Of a DNA stretch of 64,000 nucleotides, positions 32,849 through 40,292 are shown in pieces. The position numbers and the translations under genes were made by a program. The notes under the pieces were generated by a model. That model did no database searches. It saw nothing but the letters and a program-made list of their open reading frames with translations, and had not been told where the DNA came from. This DNA comes from a virus: the IMG/VR virus record IMGVR_UViG_3300031525_000001, positions 122,276 to 186,275 of that record; one strand, given 5' to 3'. How positions within the stretch are numbered: position 1 is the first letter of the stretch; each line of letters begins with the position of its first letter.

Positions 32849-33508
32849 ATGACCGTATCTATCTGGCGGAAGCTTGATTGCTTCCTCCGCAATCGCCCTA
32901 TCCCCACCCCCAAGACCTACGCTCGTACTGTGCCTTGGGACCCCGATTTTCTCTACGACAACCCCGACCCGTGGTACACAACGGCGTACCGGACTATTCG
33001 CCGTGGAATCAAGCACATCCGTGAGTTTCCCGAGAACACTTACTACGCCATCAAGTGGTTCATTCAGCGCGGAGCCCGAGGCTGGGCACCACGCGACACT
33101 TGGGGCCTAGACTCCTACCTCGCTGGCTGGCTGCCACAGGCTCTCCGCTACCTCAAGGAGCACAAGCACGGCGTGCCCATGGCTGCGTTCCCGGAAGGTC
33201 CCGAGTACATCGACGAGACTGGCAACTACACCGATGAGGCGTTCGCAATCGCGACTGCCCGTTGGGATGTCATCATGGAGAAGATGATCGCCGGGTTCGA
33301 GGCAAGCAACCGCCTCGACGACTGCATCTACGAGAAGGAACTCGGTCCCTACCCTAGCCGCCGTCCTGTGGGCGTAAGTCCCGAGGCATGGGCTAAGGTC
33401 AAGGACGATCACTTCGTCGCTCTGCGGGCTCTGGAAGCGCGGGATCAGGCTATTCTTGAGGAGGGGCTGGCTTTGTTCGCAAAGCATTTCCAGTCCCTCT
33501 GGGACTAA
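32849..33508 (+). CDS. hypothetical 219-aa conserved-looking phage protein
   Basis: ATG at 32849. The sequence looks folded: DPDFLYDNPDPWYTTAYRTIRRG, GWAPRDTWGLDSYLAGWLPQ, MEKMIAGFEASNRLDD. Proteins of this type (W-x-P-x-D-xW-x-L-D-x-YL) occur widely in phages without known function. Its ribosome site may be hidden by pairing with the leader above. Confidence 0.6.
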   Translation: MTVSIWRKLDCFLRNRPIPTPKTYARTVPWDPDFLYDNPDPWYTTAYRTIRRGIKHIREFPENTYYAIKWFIQRGARGWAPRDTWGLDSYLAGWLPQALRYLKEHKHGVPMAAFPEGPEYIDETGNYTDEAFAIATARWDVIMEKMIAGFEASNRLDDCIYEKELGPYPSRRPVGVSPEAWAKVKDDHFVALRALEARDQAILEEGLALFAKHFQSLWD

Positions 33509-33517
33509 GGGGGAGCC

Positions 33518-33718
33518 ATGGGATCAGGCAATGCACACGCTAATCGCCACGGGCATCGTCCCGACTGTATCTTCTGCTCCATGCGTCCTAAGGAAGCACG
33601 CCGCAAGAAGGTTTATCGCAACTCATGCCACGGCTCCCGTGCCTCCAAGGGCAACGCGAGCGGTATTAAAAAGAAGAACAAGAAGGGCACGGAGGTAAAG
33701 AAGAATGCTCGGGTATAG
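33518..33718 (+). CDS. 66-aa basic protein
   Basis: ATG at 33518 with AAGGGGGAG. His/Lys/Arg-rich with one CIFC pair; ends KGTEVKKNARV. Possibly nucleic-acid binding. Ends with TAG, overlapping the next start. Confidence 0.5.
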   Translation: MGSGNAHANRHGHRPDCIFCSMRPKEARRKKVYRNSCHGSRASKGNASGIKKKNKKGTEVKKNARV

Positions 33719-33989
33719 CAAATACTGGACAGCGGGGTTCTCGGCAGGTCAATGGCACGAGATCACCCATCGCAAACAATACGGCTGGGTGGACTTCAAC
33801 CTCATCAACATCAGGCTGGGGTACGACAACCATAGCCAAGACTGGGAGTTTGAATTCTACTTGCTGGGCCTGCGGTTCTGGCTCATGATCGCCGATCCGT
33901 GGGGCACGCACCCTACGGATGTCGAAGTGGCGTTGGAGGAATTCCTCAAGGACGAACCATGCAATCAAATCCCAAGCGACCAAAAGTGA
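33705..33989 (+). CDS. hypothetical 94-aa protein
   Basis: ATG at 33705, inside the end of the previous gene. Aromatic-rich beta-type sequence (YGWVDFNLINIRLGYDNHSQDWEF-EFYLLGLRFWLMI). Resembles small phage proteins of unknown role. Confidence 0.5.
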   Translation: MLGYSKYWTAGFSAGQWHEITHRKQYGWVDFNLINIRLGYDNHSQDWEFEFYLLGLRFWLMIADPWGTHPTDVEVALEEFLKDEPCNQIPSDQK

Positions 33990-34072
33990 TTCGGCGGGGG
34001 TGTCCATGTTGCGGCACCTACCACCGCGTCATCATCAACCCACAGGGAAAGAAGATGAAAGGGAAGCACTGA
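33959..34072 (+). CDS. 37-aa basic peptide with CPCCG motif
   Basis: ATG at 33959, overlapping the previous gene; its stop shares a base with the next ATG. Arg/Lys-rich with GCPCCGTYH, a half zinc ribbon. Coding is supported mainly by the tight coupling on both sides. Confidence 0.4.
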   Translation: MQSNPKRPKVIRRGCPCCGTYHRVIINPQGKKMKGKH

Positions 34073-34224
34073 TGGTAATATTGACTGAGGAAGAAAACGA
34101 AGCCGCTATCGAGAGGCTGTTTACCCTGACTGGCAAGGCAGAGGTCACGGACGAAGAGCATGACCTCATCGAGCGCCTGACGGCGGCTATCGAGCAATTC
34201 GAAGAGAGATGGTATCCATTATGA
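34072..34224 (+). CDS. hypothetical 50-aa acidic helical protein
   Basis: ATG at 34072, coupled to the previous stop, ends in ATGA overlap. Two acidic helices (EEENEAAIERLFTLTG and EEHDLIERLTAAIEQF). Unknown. Confidence 0.5.
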   Translation: MVILTEEENEAAIERLFTLTGKAEVTDEEHDLIERLTAAIEQFEERWYPL

Positions 34225-34784
34225 AGAAACGCTATCACACAATCAGCAACGCCTATGACGCTTGGTGGTTTCTCTACTACCACCCCAAGTTCCAACGGAT
34301 GATCCGTAATCCAATTACGCCAAAACGGGCGGACAAGATGGAAGCGGCGGGCTTCCTCGTCTCCCGAGATCGCAGCGGCAAATGTTATTGGTACATGCGG
34401 CACATGCCCGTACCCGCCATCACCGAGAATCTCAGCGTCCACTACGCCAAGACCGATGGTAAGCGAGTCACCAACGACCCCAAAAAGAACGTGAACGTTG
34501 AGTGCTGGCTGGAGTTTGGTTCCGTGGAGTACGGCTACATGGCGGGAGAGATCAATGCTGATTGGGACGTGAATACAGGCGAACTCAACTACCACGACTG
34601 GAAGCTGGATTGCGGCGGTAAAACCTTCGACGAAGCTCTCGTCAAGTTGGCTCGGCTCGTCCGCCATAATTACGGGGACTATAAGCCACAGGAAGGTCGC
34701 AGCGGTAAATGTGGACCGTCGCCATGCGCCGACTGCGGTAGGACCAAGGAAACTATGAAGCGACTGGGACTGGAGAAGAAATGA
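34221..34784 (+). CDS. hypothetical 187-aa protein
   Basis: Start taken at 34221 in the ATGA overlap; 34209 is an alternative. Contains YDAWWFLYYHPKFQRMI, MRHMPVPAITENLSVHYAKTDG and YHDWKLDCGGKTFDEALVKLA, a pattern seen in conserved phage proteins of unknown role, and a Cys cluster CGPSPCADCG near the end. Last bases overlap the next start. Confidence 0.6.
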   Translation: MKKRYHTISNAYDAWWFLYYHPKFQRMIRNPITPKRADKMEAAGFLVSRDRSGKCYWYMRHMPVPAITENLSVHYAKTDGKRVTNDPKKNVNVECWLEFGSVEYGYMAGEINADWDVNTGELNYHDWKLDCGGKTFDEALVKLARLVRHNYGDYKPQEGRSGKCGPSPCADCGRTKETMKRLGLEKK

Positions 34785-35020
34785 GCACATTGACTGAACT
34801 TTTCATCTGGGAATGCCCCGGCTGCGGTATTCGCGTACAGACGCTTTTCGACCTGCACGTAAACCAACGTCCCATCTGCGTTGAGTGCAACATCGAAATG
34901 GCACGTAACGACTGTTCGCATACGTTCGTCCAATTGTCGGGAGAACCCGACATCTACTGCTCCAAGTGTGGCAGCCGTCGCCCCGCTCCGGGCTCCAACG
35001 TTCAATGGTCTGTGTTGTAA
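34781..35020 (+). CDS. 79-aa zinc-ribbon protein
   Basis: Coupled start. CPGCGIRV...CVECN and a second C-x-H / CSKCG set suggest two zinc sites. Unknown partner. Confidence 0.55.
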   Translation: MSTLTELFIWECPGCGIRVQTLFDLHVNQRPICVECNIEMARNDCSHTFVQLSGEPDIYCSKCGSRRPAPGSNVQWSVL

Positions 35021-35033
35021 CCTAACGTCGTGG

Positions 35034-35039
35034 TACAAT
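35034..35039 (+). promoter_or_regulatory. extended -10 TGG-TACAAT, leaderless
   Basis: Five bases separate TACAAT from the ATG at 35045. Confidence 0.5.
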
Positions 35040-35044
35040 AAAGC

Positions 35045-35194
35045 ATGAAACGACCCGCAGCCTTCATTGGTTATGCCCTTTCCGCTGTGCTGGTCTGGTG
35101 TGTGCTCTGGATGGTAGCTGTGCTGGTGCGAGCAATCTTCGCCCCGCCTCATCCTCCGAAGCACCGCGTCACGTGGTTGGTGTGGAAGAAATGA
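35045..35194 (+). CDS. 49-aa single-pass membrane peptide
   Basis: ATG at 35045 just after a -10 element. MKRP start, then a hydrophobic helix (AAFIGYALSAVLVWCVLWMV) and a short basic/Pro tail. Stop overlaps the next ATG. Confidence 0.5.
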   Translation: MKRPAAFIGYALSAVLVWCVLWMVAVLVRAIFAPPHPPKHRVTWLVWKK

Positions 35195-35352
35195 GTTGCT
35201 CTCGCACACATTGCGAAGTCTGGGAAGACCTGCCCGCTGGATATCCGCACTGCCTTGCGATTTAGGCCAAGAACCCCGCTCCTTGTCCTCAATGCGGGCG
35301 ACCCCTGCGGCAGTTTGTTCGAGTGGACGGAAAGCGAATCCGAAATTTATGA
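35191..35352 (+). CDS. small zinc-ribbon gene interrupted by an in-frame TAG
   Basis: ATG at 35191 (ATGA overlap) gives 24 residues ending HCLAI, then TAG at 35263-35265. The same frame continues for 28 codons with AKNPAPCPQCGRPLRQFV and stops at TGA 35350-35352. The C-terminal part carries the second half of a zinc ribbon that the first half (CSRTHC, HC) would need. Either an amber mutation, readthrough, or coincidence. The window also carries a CUA tRNA-like gene. Confidence 0.4.
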
Positions 35353-35740
35353 TCGGCTACCACTACACGTCTGCCGAAAACTACGAGAAGATCAGAACCG
35401 AAGGTTTGGCCCCGTACTGGATCAAGAAGAAAGACCTTGAGAGGAGTGGGAGAAGGAGTGCGGGCCGTTACCTAAGCCGCCCGCTGGAATGTTCAAGCGG
35501 GACTTCGAGCCCGTGATCGTCGAGACCCCTAAGCGGTCTGGCGTTGAGATTGATGAGCGAGGATTCTTTACCATCGACGGCAATCTGGTGCCCGACACAG
35601 AAGCGGGTCGCATGAGGCTCCAGTACGCGCTGATGAACCAGAACGAAGAGAGGAACCATGAGAACGAAAGTATTCAAGATCGAAGTGCTGATTGTGAACC
35701 ACGACAACCTGACGATGAACGAGATCGCGGAAACTCTTGA
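35349..35740 (+). pseudogene. ART-like small gene split by an apparent frameshift
   Basis: ATG at 35349 overlaps the preceding TGA. The first frame reads MIGYHYTSAENYEKIRTEGL-APYWIKKKDLE, the start of an ADP-ribosyl/RNA-phosphotransferase-like fold, then degenerates to Ser/Arg-rich sequence until 35516. A -1 shift near 35441 restores a sensible continuation (EEWEKECGPLPKPPAG, MFKRDFEPVIVETP) that runs to 35740. An indel or sequencing error is likely; the ATG at 35489 might otherwise start a separate 83-aa gene. Confidence 0.4.
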
Positions 35741-35876
35741 GAACGCGAACTACCCCAACGACTGCATCAACCCTCAGGTCATGGAGATCACGTCCCGCGA
35801 AGTCGAGTGGACCGACGAACATCCTCTGAACAAACAGAGCACCCAAAAGGACGCCTACCTCAAGCTTTTCGCATAG
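35658..35876 (+). CDS. hypothetical 72-aa protein
   Basis: ATG at 35658 with AGAGGAA. Alpha/beta character (FKIEVLIVNHDNLTMNEIAETL). This type of short protein (KVELLIIDHD..G..EI...IEN..YPNDCI.P.V) is common in phages. Ends in TAG, just before a promoter. Confidence 0.55.
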   Translation: MRTKVFKIEVLIVNHDNLTMNEIAETLENANYPNDCINPQVMEITSREVEWTDEHPLNKQSTQKDAYLKLFA

Positions 35877-35910
35877 CACCTTCGTGCATAGCCGCATCCA
35901 ATAACTGTGG

Positions 35911-35916
35911 TATAAT
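35911..35916 (+). promoter_or_regulatory. extended -10 TGG-TATAAT, leaderless
   Basis: TGTGGTATAAT seven bases upstream of the lipoprotein ATG at 35924. Confidence 0.6.
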
Positions 35917-35923
35917 GGTCCTC

Positions 35924-36127
35924 ATGAAGCAAATCGTGGTCTTTGCTGTCTTGATTCTCTGCGGGCTGACCGTAGCCTGTAACGACGTTAAACCCAATCC
36001 CCGATTTTACAAACGAGCGGACGGGACTACCATGCTTCACGGGGAAGATGGCTGCGACTACATCCTGAAAGACAACGGCACCTTCGTCAAAGAAGACCCA
36101 AACTGCAAATCAAAGGACGTGCTATGA
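35924..36127 (+). CDS. 67-aa lipoprotein
   Basis: ATG at 35924. Signal peptide MKQIVVFAVLILCGLTVAC with lipobox LTVAC (Cys 19 lipidated), then a small periplasmic domain with two more Cys (DGCDYIL, NCKSK). Phage lipoproteins commonly act in superinfection exclusion or lysis. Coupled to the following membrane-protein genes. Confidence 0.65.
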   Translation: MKQIVVFAVLILCGLTVACNDVKPNPRFYKRADGTTMLHGEDGCDYILKDNGTFVKEDPNCKSKDVL

Positions 36128-36381
36128 ACACATTTCTGTTTCTTCTCGACTGCGTTTGTCTCGTGATGTTAATTCGTTGCATCTACATGAGCCAGACTCG
36201 CTGGAAAGCCTTCGGGTACGCCGTTTTGGGGTTCATAATCCCAATGGTTTTGGGCGTGCTCGCCTCGCTGGTGATCGGTCATGAGTCGGCGGACAACATC
36301 GGCATCGCAATCTCCATCGCCAGCCCCATCGCTGCGGTTATCGGTGCGGGTGGGATGACTGAGACAAGGAAACCAGCATGA
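36124..36381 (+). CDS. 85-aa membrane protein
   Basis: Coupled start. Three hydrophobic segments (2-21, 29-50, 58-78). No family recognised. Sits between a lipoprotein and a large single-pass protein, so the three may form one envelope-directed set. Confidence 0.55.
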   Translation: MNTFLFLLDCVCLVMLIRCIYMSQTRWKAFGYAVLGFIIPMVLGVLASLVIGHESADNIGIAISIASPIAAVIGAGGMTETRKPA

Positions 36382-37214
36382 GTTTCTGGAGTGTCCTCTC
36401 CAATATCCGCGAGAACCTCGAAAATAAATTCACGCAGAATGCCAGCAAAGCCGTCACTGATCCTGACGAGGGGCAGCAAGCTGAGCATGACTCTCAAAAG
36501 GGAGGCGAGGACACCAGCAGCACCGCCCGCGACGGGGCTAATGACGAAATAAAGAACCACGATCCCGCGTGGAAAGGCGTGAAAGACCTCAGCGACAAGG
36601 CTCTTGAGACCGTCCCGAAAGTGGAAGCCGCCGCAAAGTACGGTTGGCTAAAGTTCATAGGCGGAATCACCGCGCTGTTCGTGTTCATCACTGCCTACAG
36701 TGTCCGCAACGATCTTGGTGGTCCGACTCCCGAACAGATCAGGATGTACAACAACGAACGGACCATTGTCATGCAAGGTGAACAGATCAGGCAGATGGAA
36801 CAGATCATGGTCAGCACCGAGGAGTTCAACATGGCAACGGCCAATTTGTTCGCGGCACCAGCGCCCGTCATTCCAGACGAGCCTGCTCCTGCCGCAGCCG
36901 CGCTTCCTCCCCCGATAGCCGCCGTTGCAGCGCAGCCCGTGCAGGTGGTGGAAACGGATTCCAACGGAGAAGTAGAGGCGGTAACCACGACCACGGTCGG
37001 ACATGCGTATCAAAGTATTCCACGGGAAGCGCAGCGGCAAATGGAGAGCAACCCGCCGCCTAAGATCGAACACGACTACGACAAGCCGAGCACGAAAAGT
37101 TGCTACCGTGACGACTGCTTAGGCGCTATCGACAAACAGTTCGGTCAGAAAAGCGCCAGCTTTACCAGCGGTGACGGCTCGATGACGATCAACGTCAATT
37201 CACCGCGTAGGTAG
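36378..37214 (+). CDS. 278-aa single-pass membrane protein
   Basis: Coupled start. Charged cytosolic N-terminus (1-85), one transmembrane helix (about 91-109, FIGGITALFVFITAYSV), then a helical stretch with a Gln/Met-rich coiled coil (IVMQGEQIRQMEQIMV) and an Ala/Pro-rich linker. Probably spans the periplasm. Together with the lipoprotein it is vaguely spanin-like, but this is inference. Confidence 0.55.
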   Translation: MSFWSVLSNIRENLENKFTQNASKAVTDPDEGQQAEHDSQKGGEDTSSTARDGANDEIKNHDPAWKGVKDLSDKALETVPKVEAAAKYGWLKFIGGITALFVFITAYSVRNDLGGPTPEQIRMYNNERTIVMQGEQIRQMEQIMVSTEEFNMATANLFAAPAPVIPDEPAPAAAALPPPIAAVAAQPVQVVETDSNGEVEAVTTTTVGHAYQSIPREAQRQMESNPPPKIEHDYDKPSTKSCYRDDCLGAIDKQFGQKSASFTSGDGSMTINVNSPRR

Positions 37215-37270
37215 CTGAAAACAGAGGCAATAAACCTCTAAAATCCTATCGATTCTCGTCTATTTTTGGG

Positions 37271-37276
37271 TATAAT
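37271..37276 (+). promoter_or_regulatory. extended -10 GGG-TATAAT, leaderless
   Basis: Six bases between TATAAT and the ATG at 37283. Confidence 0.55.
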
Positions 37277-37282
37277 AGGGGT

Positions 37283-37558
37283 ATGACGAACACGGAATTC
37301 ATCACCGCCCTCAACGTGAAATTCAACAGCATCGGCTACACCTTCCTGATCGAGCGCGAAGGCATCAAATACACACGCATCGTCCAGACCATGCGGGGCA
37401 GCAATAGCCGCAGCGTATATTGCTTCGTTGACGCCAACGGCAACATCTACAAGGCAGCGGGCTGGAAGACGCCTGCCAAGGGCGTTCGTTCGACTCTGGC
37501 GACCGTGGACATCAGCACCGTTGACCCACACGGCGCTTGGCTGTACGCGAGACGCTAA
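37283..37558 (+). CDS. conserved-type phage protein, 91 aa
   Basis: ATG right after a promoter element. CFVDANGNIYKAAGWKTPAKGVRSTL matches a motif (F-V-D..G-x-IYK..xWK-x-PAKG-x-R) seen in many phage proteins of unknown role. N-terminal helix plus small beta sheet. Confidence 0.6.
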   Translation: MTNTEFITALNVKFNSIGYTFLIEREGIKYTRIVQTMRGSNSRSVYCFVDANGNIYKAAGWKTPAKGVRSTLATVDISTVDPHGAWLYARR

Positions 37559-37831
37559 ATGATTCCCTGTTGCCAAGTCTGCGGAAGCAAGCGCACGGCG
37601 GACGCCAAACAACCCAATCTCTGCTACTACATGTGCTACTGGCTCCTAGAAGGCTGGCTCGGGTTTAACGCCCGCACGAACAAAGTCGCCATCAGGGATC
37701 AGCGTGCGTTCCAGTTCGTACCCGACAAACTTTCCTACCGCAAGACCATCGCCAAGGCCCGCTCACTCGGCTGGCGCGGTCGCGAGAACAAGATCGGAAC
37801 CTTTTTGACTACCGCCTCGCACCCGTGGTAA
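37559..37831 (+). CDS. hypothetical 90-aa protein
   Basis: ATG directly follows the previous TAA. Cys-rich start (CCQVCGS, CYYMCYW) then a basic helical part. Unknown. Confidence 0.5.
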   Translation: MIPCCQVCGSKRTADAKQPNLCYYMCYWLLEGWLGFNARTNKVAIRDQRAFQFVPDKLSYRKTIAKARSLGWRGRENKIGTFLTTASHPW

Positions 37832-37834
37832 GAT
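37829..37834 (+). promoter_or_regulatory. extended -10 TGG-TAAGAT, leaderless
   Basis: Overlaps the previous stop; six bases before the ATG at 37841. Confidence 0.4.
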
Positions 37835-37840
37835 TGGTGC

Positions 37841-38044
37841 ATGAGGACTTTCACACTGAACGATACGCAGGTAGAGCAATACTCCGCTTGGCAAGAGGAA
37901 CACCGGAAGACTTGTAAGGTTGTGCCCGACTTCTCGGGCGCACATTGCAAAGTCATCTTTGTCCCGAGCGGCCTCGGCGACAGCGCCACGGTCGAGTGTT
38001 TCTGCGGCGAGAAAAAGTATCTGGACGACGGAGTGGAACTCTAA
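37841..38044 (+). CDS. hypothetical 67-aa protein
   Basis: ATG at 37841. One CFCGEKKYL pair near the end; otherwise no hallmark. Stop shares a base with the next start. Confidence 0.5.
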   Translation: MRTFTLNDTQVEQYSAWQEEHRKTCKVVPDFSGAHCKVIFVPSGLGDSATVECFCGEKKYLDDGVEL

Positions 38045-38274
38045 TGACGAAGTTGCCTAGCAAAAGGTTCTGCAACGGCGTCAGGACGATGAGCAATGAA
38101 ACCTTGCTTCGCACCTTCGCGGAGTATAGCACCAAGATGGATGCTCTCGAAGAAGAGCGTATGCGATGCTGGAATCGCATGATGGAGATTCACGAGATTC
38201 AGGACGTGTTGGGCGGCAAATTCCAAATGGTGAGCATCGAAGCTCGCATGAACCGCAAGCTTAAAGTTTCTTAG
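38044..38274 (+). CDS. hypothetical 76-aa helical protein
   Basis: ATG at 38044. Helical (TLLRTFAEYSTKMDALEEER). Converges with the minus-strand GNAT gene, overlapping by 14 bases. Confidence 0.45.
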   Translation: MTKLPSKRFCNGVRTMSNETLLRTFAEYSTKMDALEEERMRCWNRMMEIHEIQDVLGGKFQMVSIEARMNRKLKVS

Positions 38275-38704
38275 CCATCGTCAGCGCGTGGTAGTGGAGT
38301 TTGTAGTAGTGGCGACGGAATGCGGTCACCCGGTAGCCTAGCTTGAAGTACAACACCTGCGCCGGGTTCTCGATACTGACCTCCAGTTTGATCTCCGCAA
38401 GGCCGCGCTTCTTAGCTGCCGCCTCGTACATGCCAATGAGCTTGGTCGCTATCCCCTTCCCGCGTGCCTTGGGGGAAACATCCACGGTGTCGATGTAGCC
38501 TTTGCCGAATTCTTTATCCGCCAGCAGGAAGCCCAGAATCTTGCCGTTTTCTTCGGCGACCCAGACGTTGTTCTTTTTGGCAGCTTTGAGGAGGGAGTTG
38601 TTGAAGGTCGTTTGACTCCAGAGAAAGGGTGCTTCAAAGCACCCCTTCTCGATTTCGTACAGGGCGGGGAGTTCTTCGGCGTCGAGGCTATTGCGAAAGG
38701 TCAT
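38261..38704 (-). CDS. GNAT acetyltransferase
   Basis: 147 aa. GNAT features: IDTVDVSPKARGKGIATKLI (V-x-P-x-x-R-G-x-G-x-A acetyl-CoA loop), AAAKKRGLAEIKLEVSIEN and the Y-F-K-L-GY end. RimI-like size. Many phage GNATs modify host or restriction proteins; substrate not predictable. A minus-strand -10 (TGATACACT) lies eight bases before the start. Confidence 0.85.
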   Translation of the reverse strand: MTFRNSLDAEELPALYEIEKGCFEAPFLWSQTTFNNSLLKAAKKNNVWVAEENGKILGFLLADKEFGKGYIDTVDVSPKARGKGIATKLIGMYEAAAKKRGLAEIKLEVSIENPAQVLYFKLGYRVTAFRRHYYKLHYHALTMAKKL

Positions 38705-38712
38705 CTAGCCTC

Positions 38713-38718
38713 AGTGTA
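38713..38718 (-). promoter_or_regulatory. minus-strand extended -10 (TGA-TACACT)
   Basis: Eight bases upstream of the GNAT start codon, giving an almost leaderless mRNA. Confidence 0.4.
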
Positions 38719-38727
38719 TCACAGCAG

Positions 38728-39990
38728 TTAGTCGAGGAAAATTGGCGTTGCCATTGTCTTCGAGTTGAACTTCTTGTTGATGAGGAAGAACGCCTGTGTG
38801 GGCTTCTCGAACGCTGCGCCGATGGTGTTAGCAAAGGCGTTGTAGCCGATCAAGCTGCCGTTTGTGACGAACGTTCCGCTATCAATGTACTGGTGAAAGT
38901 GACCGAACAAATCGAGGTTTGGAGTTCTCGGGTTGTTGATGTTCCAGTTGGCGATCTTCTTGTTGACAGGAATCGTGATGCCGCCAACGCCGCCGCCGTA
39001 ACCGATGGCGTGGCCGTGGTGAGTACGAAGCTTGAAGGCTCCATTGAACAGGTCGTGCGTGCTGTGGTAACCGTCAGCAATGCACCACTCGACGCGCTTG
39101 CCGTACTTCGAGTCGCCGTCAAAGATCATCTTCATTTCGCGGTACATCAACCGCTCCCACGAGTTTGAAGGCTCAGTCTTCTGGCGCTGTTTCGGTGTGC
39201 TGCGACCGTGGTTGCCCGTGTGACAGGCGACCTTGAGGACCGTGTTCTTGCTGAGGTTGTCAAGGGCGAACTTCATGCCGCTGACAAGGCGCTCCTGCAC
39301 CCACCAGATCGCATCGCCCGGACCAAGCTGATTGCTTTCAGCCACGTCGGGGTGAATGGTGTTGGTGATGAAATCGCCCAGCAGAGCCAGAAAGACGACG
39401 GGAATGTTGGTGTCCTTCTGCATGATGTCCGTCAGGCGCATCATGTTCTGCCAGTACATCTCAATGCGGTGATGCGCGGTATTCAGATCGAAGTAGTTGC
39501 GACCTTCGACATCGGCGTAATCGACCTTTTCTTCGATGTGCCAATCGCTTGCCGCCCACACTGCGACTGATTCGCTGGTGCCAGTAACAACCTTCGGCAG
39601 GATGCTGAGATGCTGCGGTGTTTTGGTGCGGAGGTCCTGCAATACCGACAGGGTTTCCTCGGCGCGTTCGGCGCGGTGAATAGCCGCTTCGTATTTGGCT
39701 TTCAGATTGGTCTTGCGGTCGCGGACTTTCTCGATCTCAAGTTCGACCTGTTTGTCGGGTGACGGCTTGGCGATCTTGGAGACTACTTTTGCTTCGGCGA
39801 GAAAGGCTTGGAAGGTCGGCCAGTAAATGTTCCAGCCGTCCTTGAACTCACTCTTGTTACGGAAAAAATCACGTGTGAGTTCGTCTGTTTGAGTTGCTAG
39901 GCGCTGGGCTTCAGCGATGAGGGTTTGCTTTGAGACTTTCTTCGAATCTTTTTTCTTAGCCAAGAACATTTCCTCCGAGAAGAGACTCAT
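38728..39990 (-). CDS. calcineurin-like metallophosphoesterase
   Basis: Up to 420 aa. N-terminal helical/coiled-coil part (1-125), then the phosphoesterase signature: SDWHIEEKVDY (about 149-159), LLGDFITN (204-210), TGNHGRS (258-264), HHGHAIGYG and FGHFHQY. These motifs hold the two metals. Could act on nucleic acid (Mre11/SbcD-like) or cyclic nucleotides. The start is unsure: 39990 lacks a ribosome site, while an ATG at 39969 has GGAGG only two bases upstream. Confidence 0.85.
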   Translation of the reverse strand: MSLFSEEMFLAKKKDSKKVSKQTLIAEAQRLATQTDELTRDFFRNKSEFKDGWNIYWPTFQAFLAEAKVVSKIAKPSPDKQVELEIEKVRDRKTNLKAKYEAAIHRAERAEETLSVLQDLRTKTPQHLSILPKVVTGTSESVAVWAASDWHIEEKVDYADVEGRNYFDLNTAHHRIEMYWQNMMRLTDIMQKDTNIPVVFLALLGDFITNTIHPDVAESNQLGPGDAIWWVQERLVSGMKFALDNLSKNTVLKVACHTGNHGRSTPKQRQKTEPSNSWERLMYREMKMIFDGDSKYGKRVEWCIADGYHSTHDLFNGAFKLRTHHGHAIGYGGGVGGITIPVNKKIANWNINNPRTPNLDLFGHFHQYIDSGTFVTNGSLIGYNAFANTIGAAFEKPTQAFFLINKKFNSKTMATPIFLD

Positions 39991-40198
39991 CTAAGCAACA
40001 CGTAGTTGCAAAAATGGTGCGCCAGCGTAGGGACAGCGTAGAGCCAGTGCGGAGCCACTTGTAAATGATAGCGCCGATGCCGATGGGGGCGAGCTGGCCT
40101 GCCGTGTTTTGAGTGCAGTCTCCCACATTTTTGTAATACCCAAGTTCCGTCACAATCTATGCGGAAAAAATTTCTGATAACCAATGCCAGCCTAAACT

Positions 40199-40226
40199 CC
40201 CCGCTTTCGGTATCTTCTATGAGGGG
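40199..40226 (+). promoter_or_regulatory. ACTTTC-type motif before the RelA/SpoT-fusion gene
   Basis: GCTTTCGGTATCTTCTATGA then GGGG; sits in the divergent gap (39991-40226) between the phosphoesterase and the polyvalent operon. Confidence 0.55.
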
Positions 40227-40292
40227 ATGCTGCTGGACCGAACGTGTTACCCAGAGACCCCCAAAACCACAGAAAACAGGGCATTTTCGTGA
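40227..40292 (+). CDS. 21-codon leader frame coupled to the next gene
   Basis: ATG at 40227 follows the promoter-like motif's GGGG. Its TGA (40290-40292) overlaps the GTG start at 40289 (GTGA), so the leader probably delivers ribosomes to the main gene. Confidence 0.4.
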   Translation: MLLDRTCYPETPKTTENRAFS

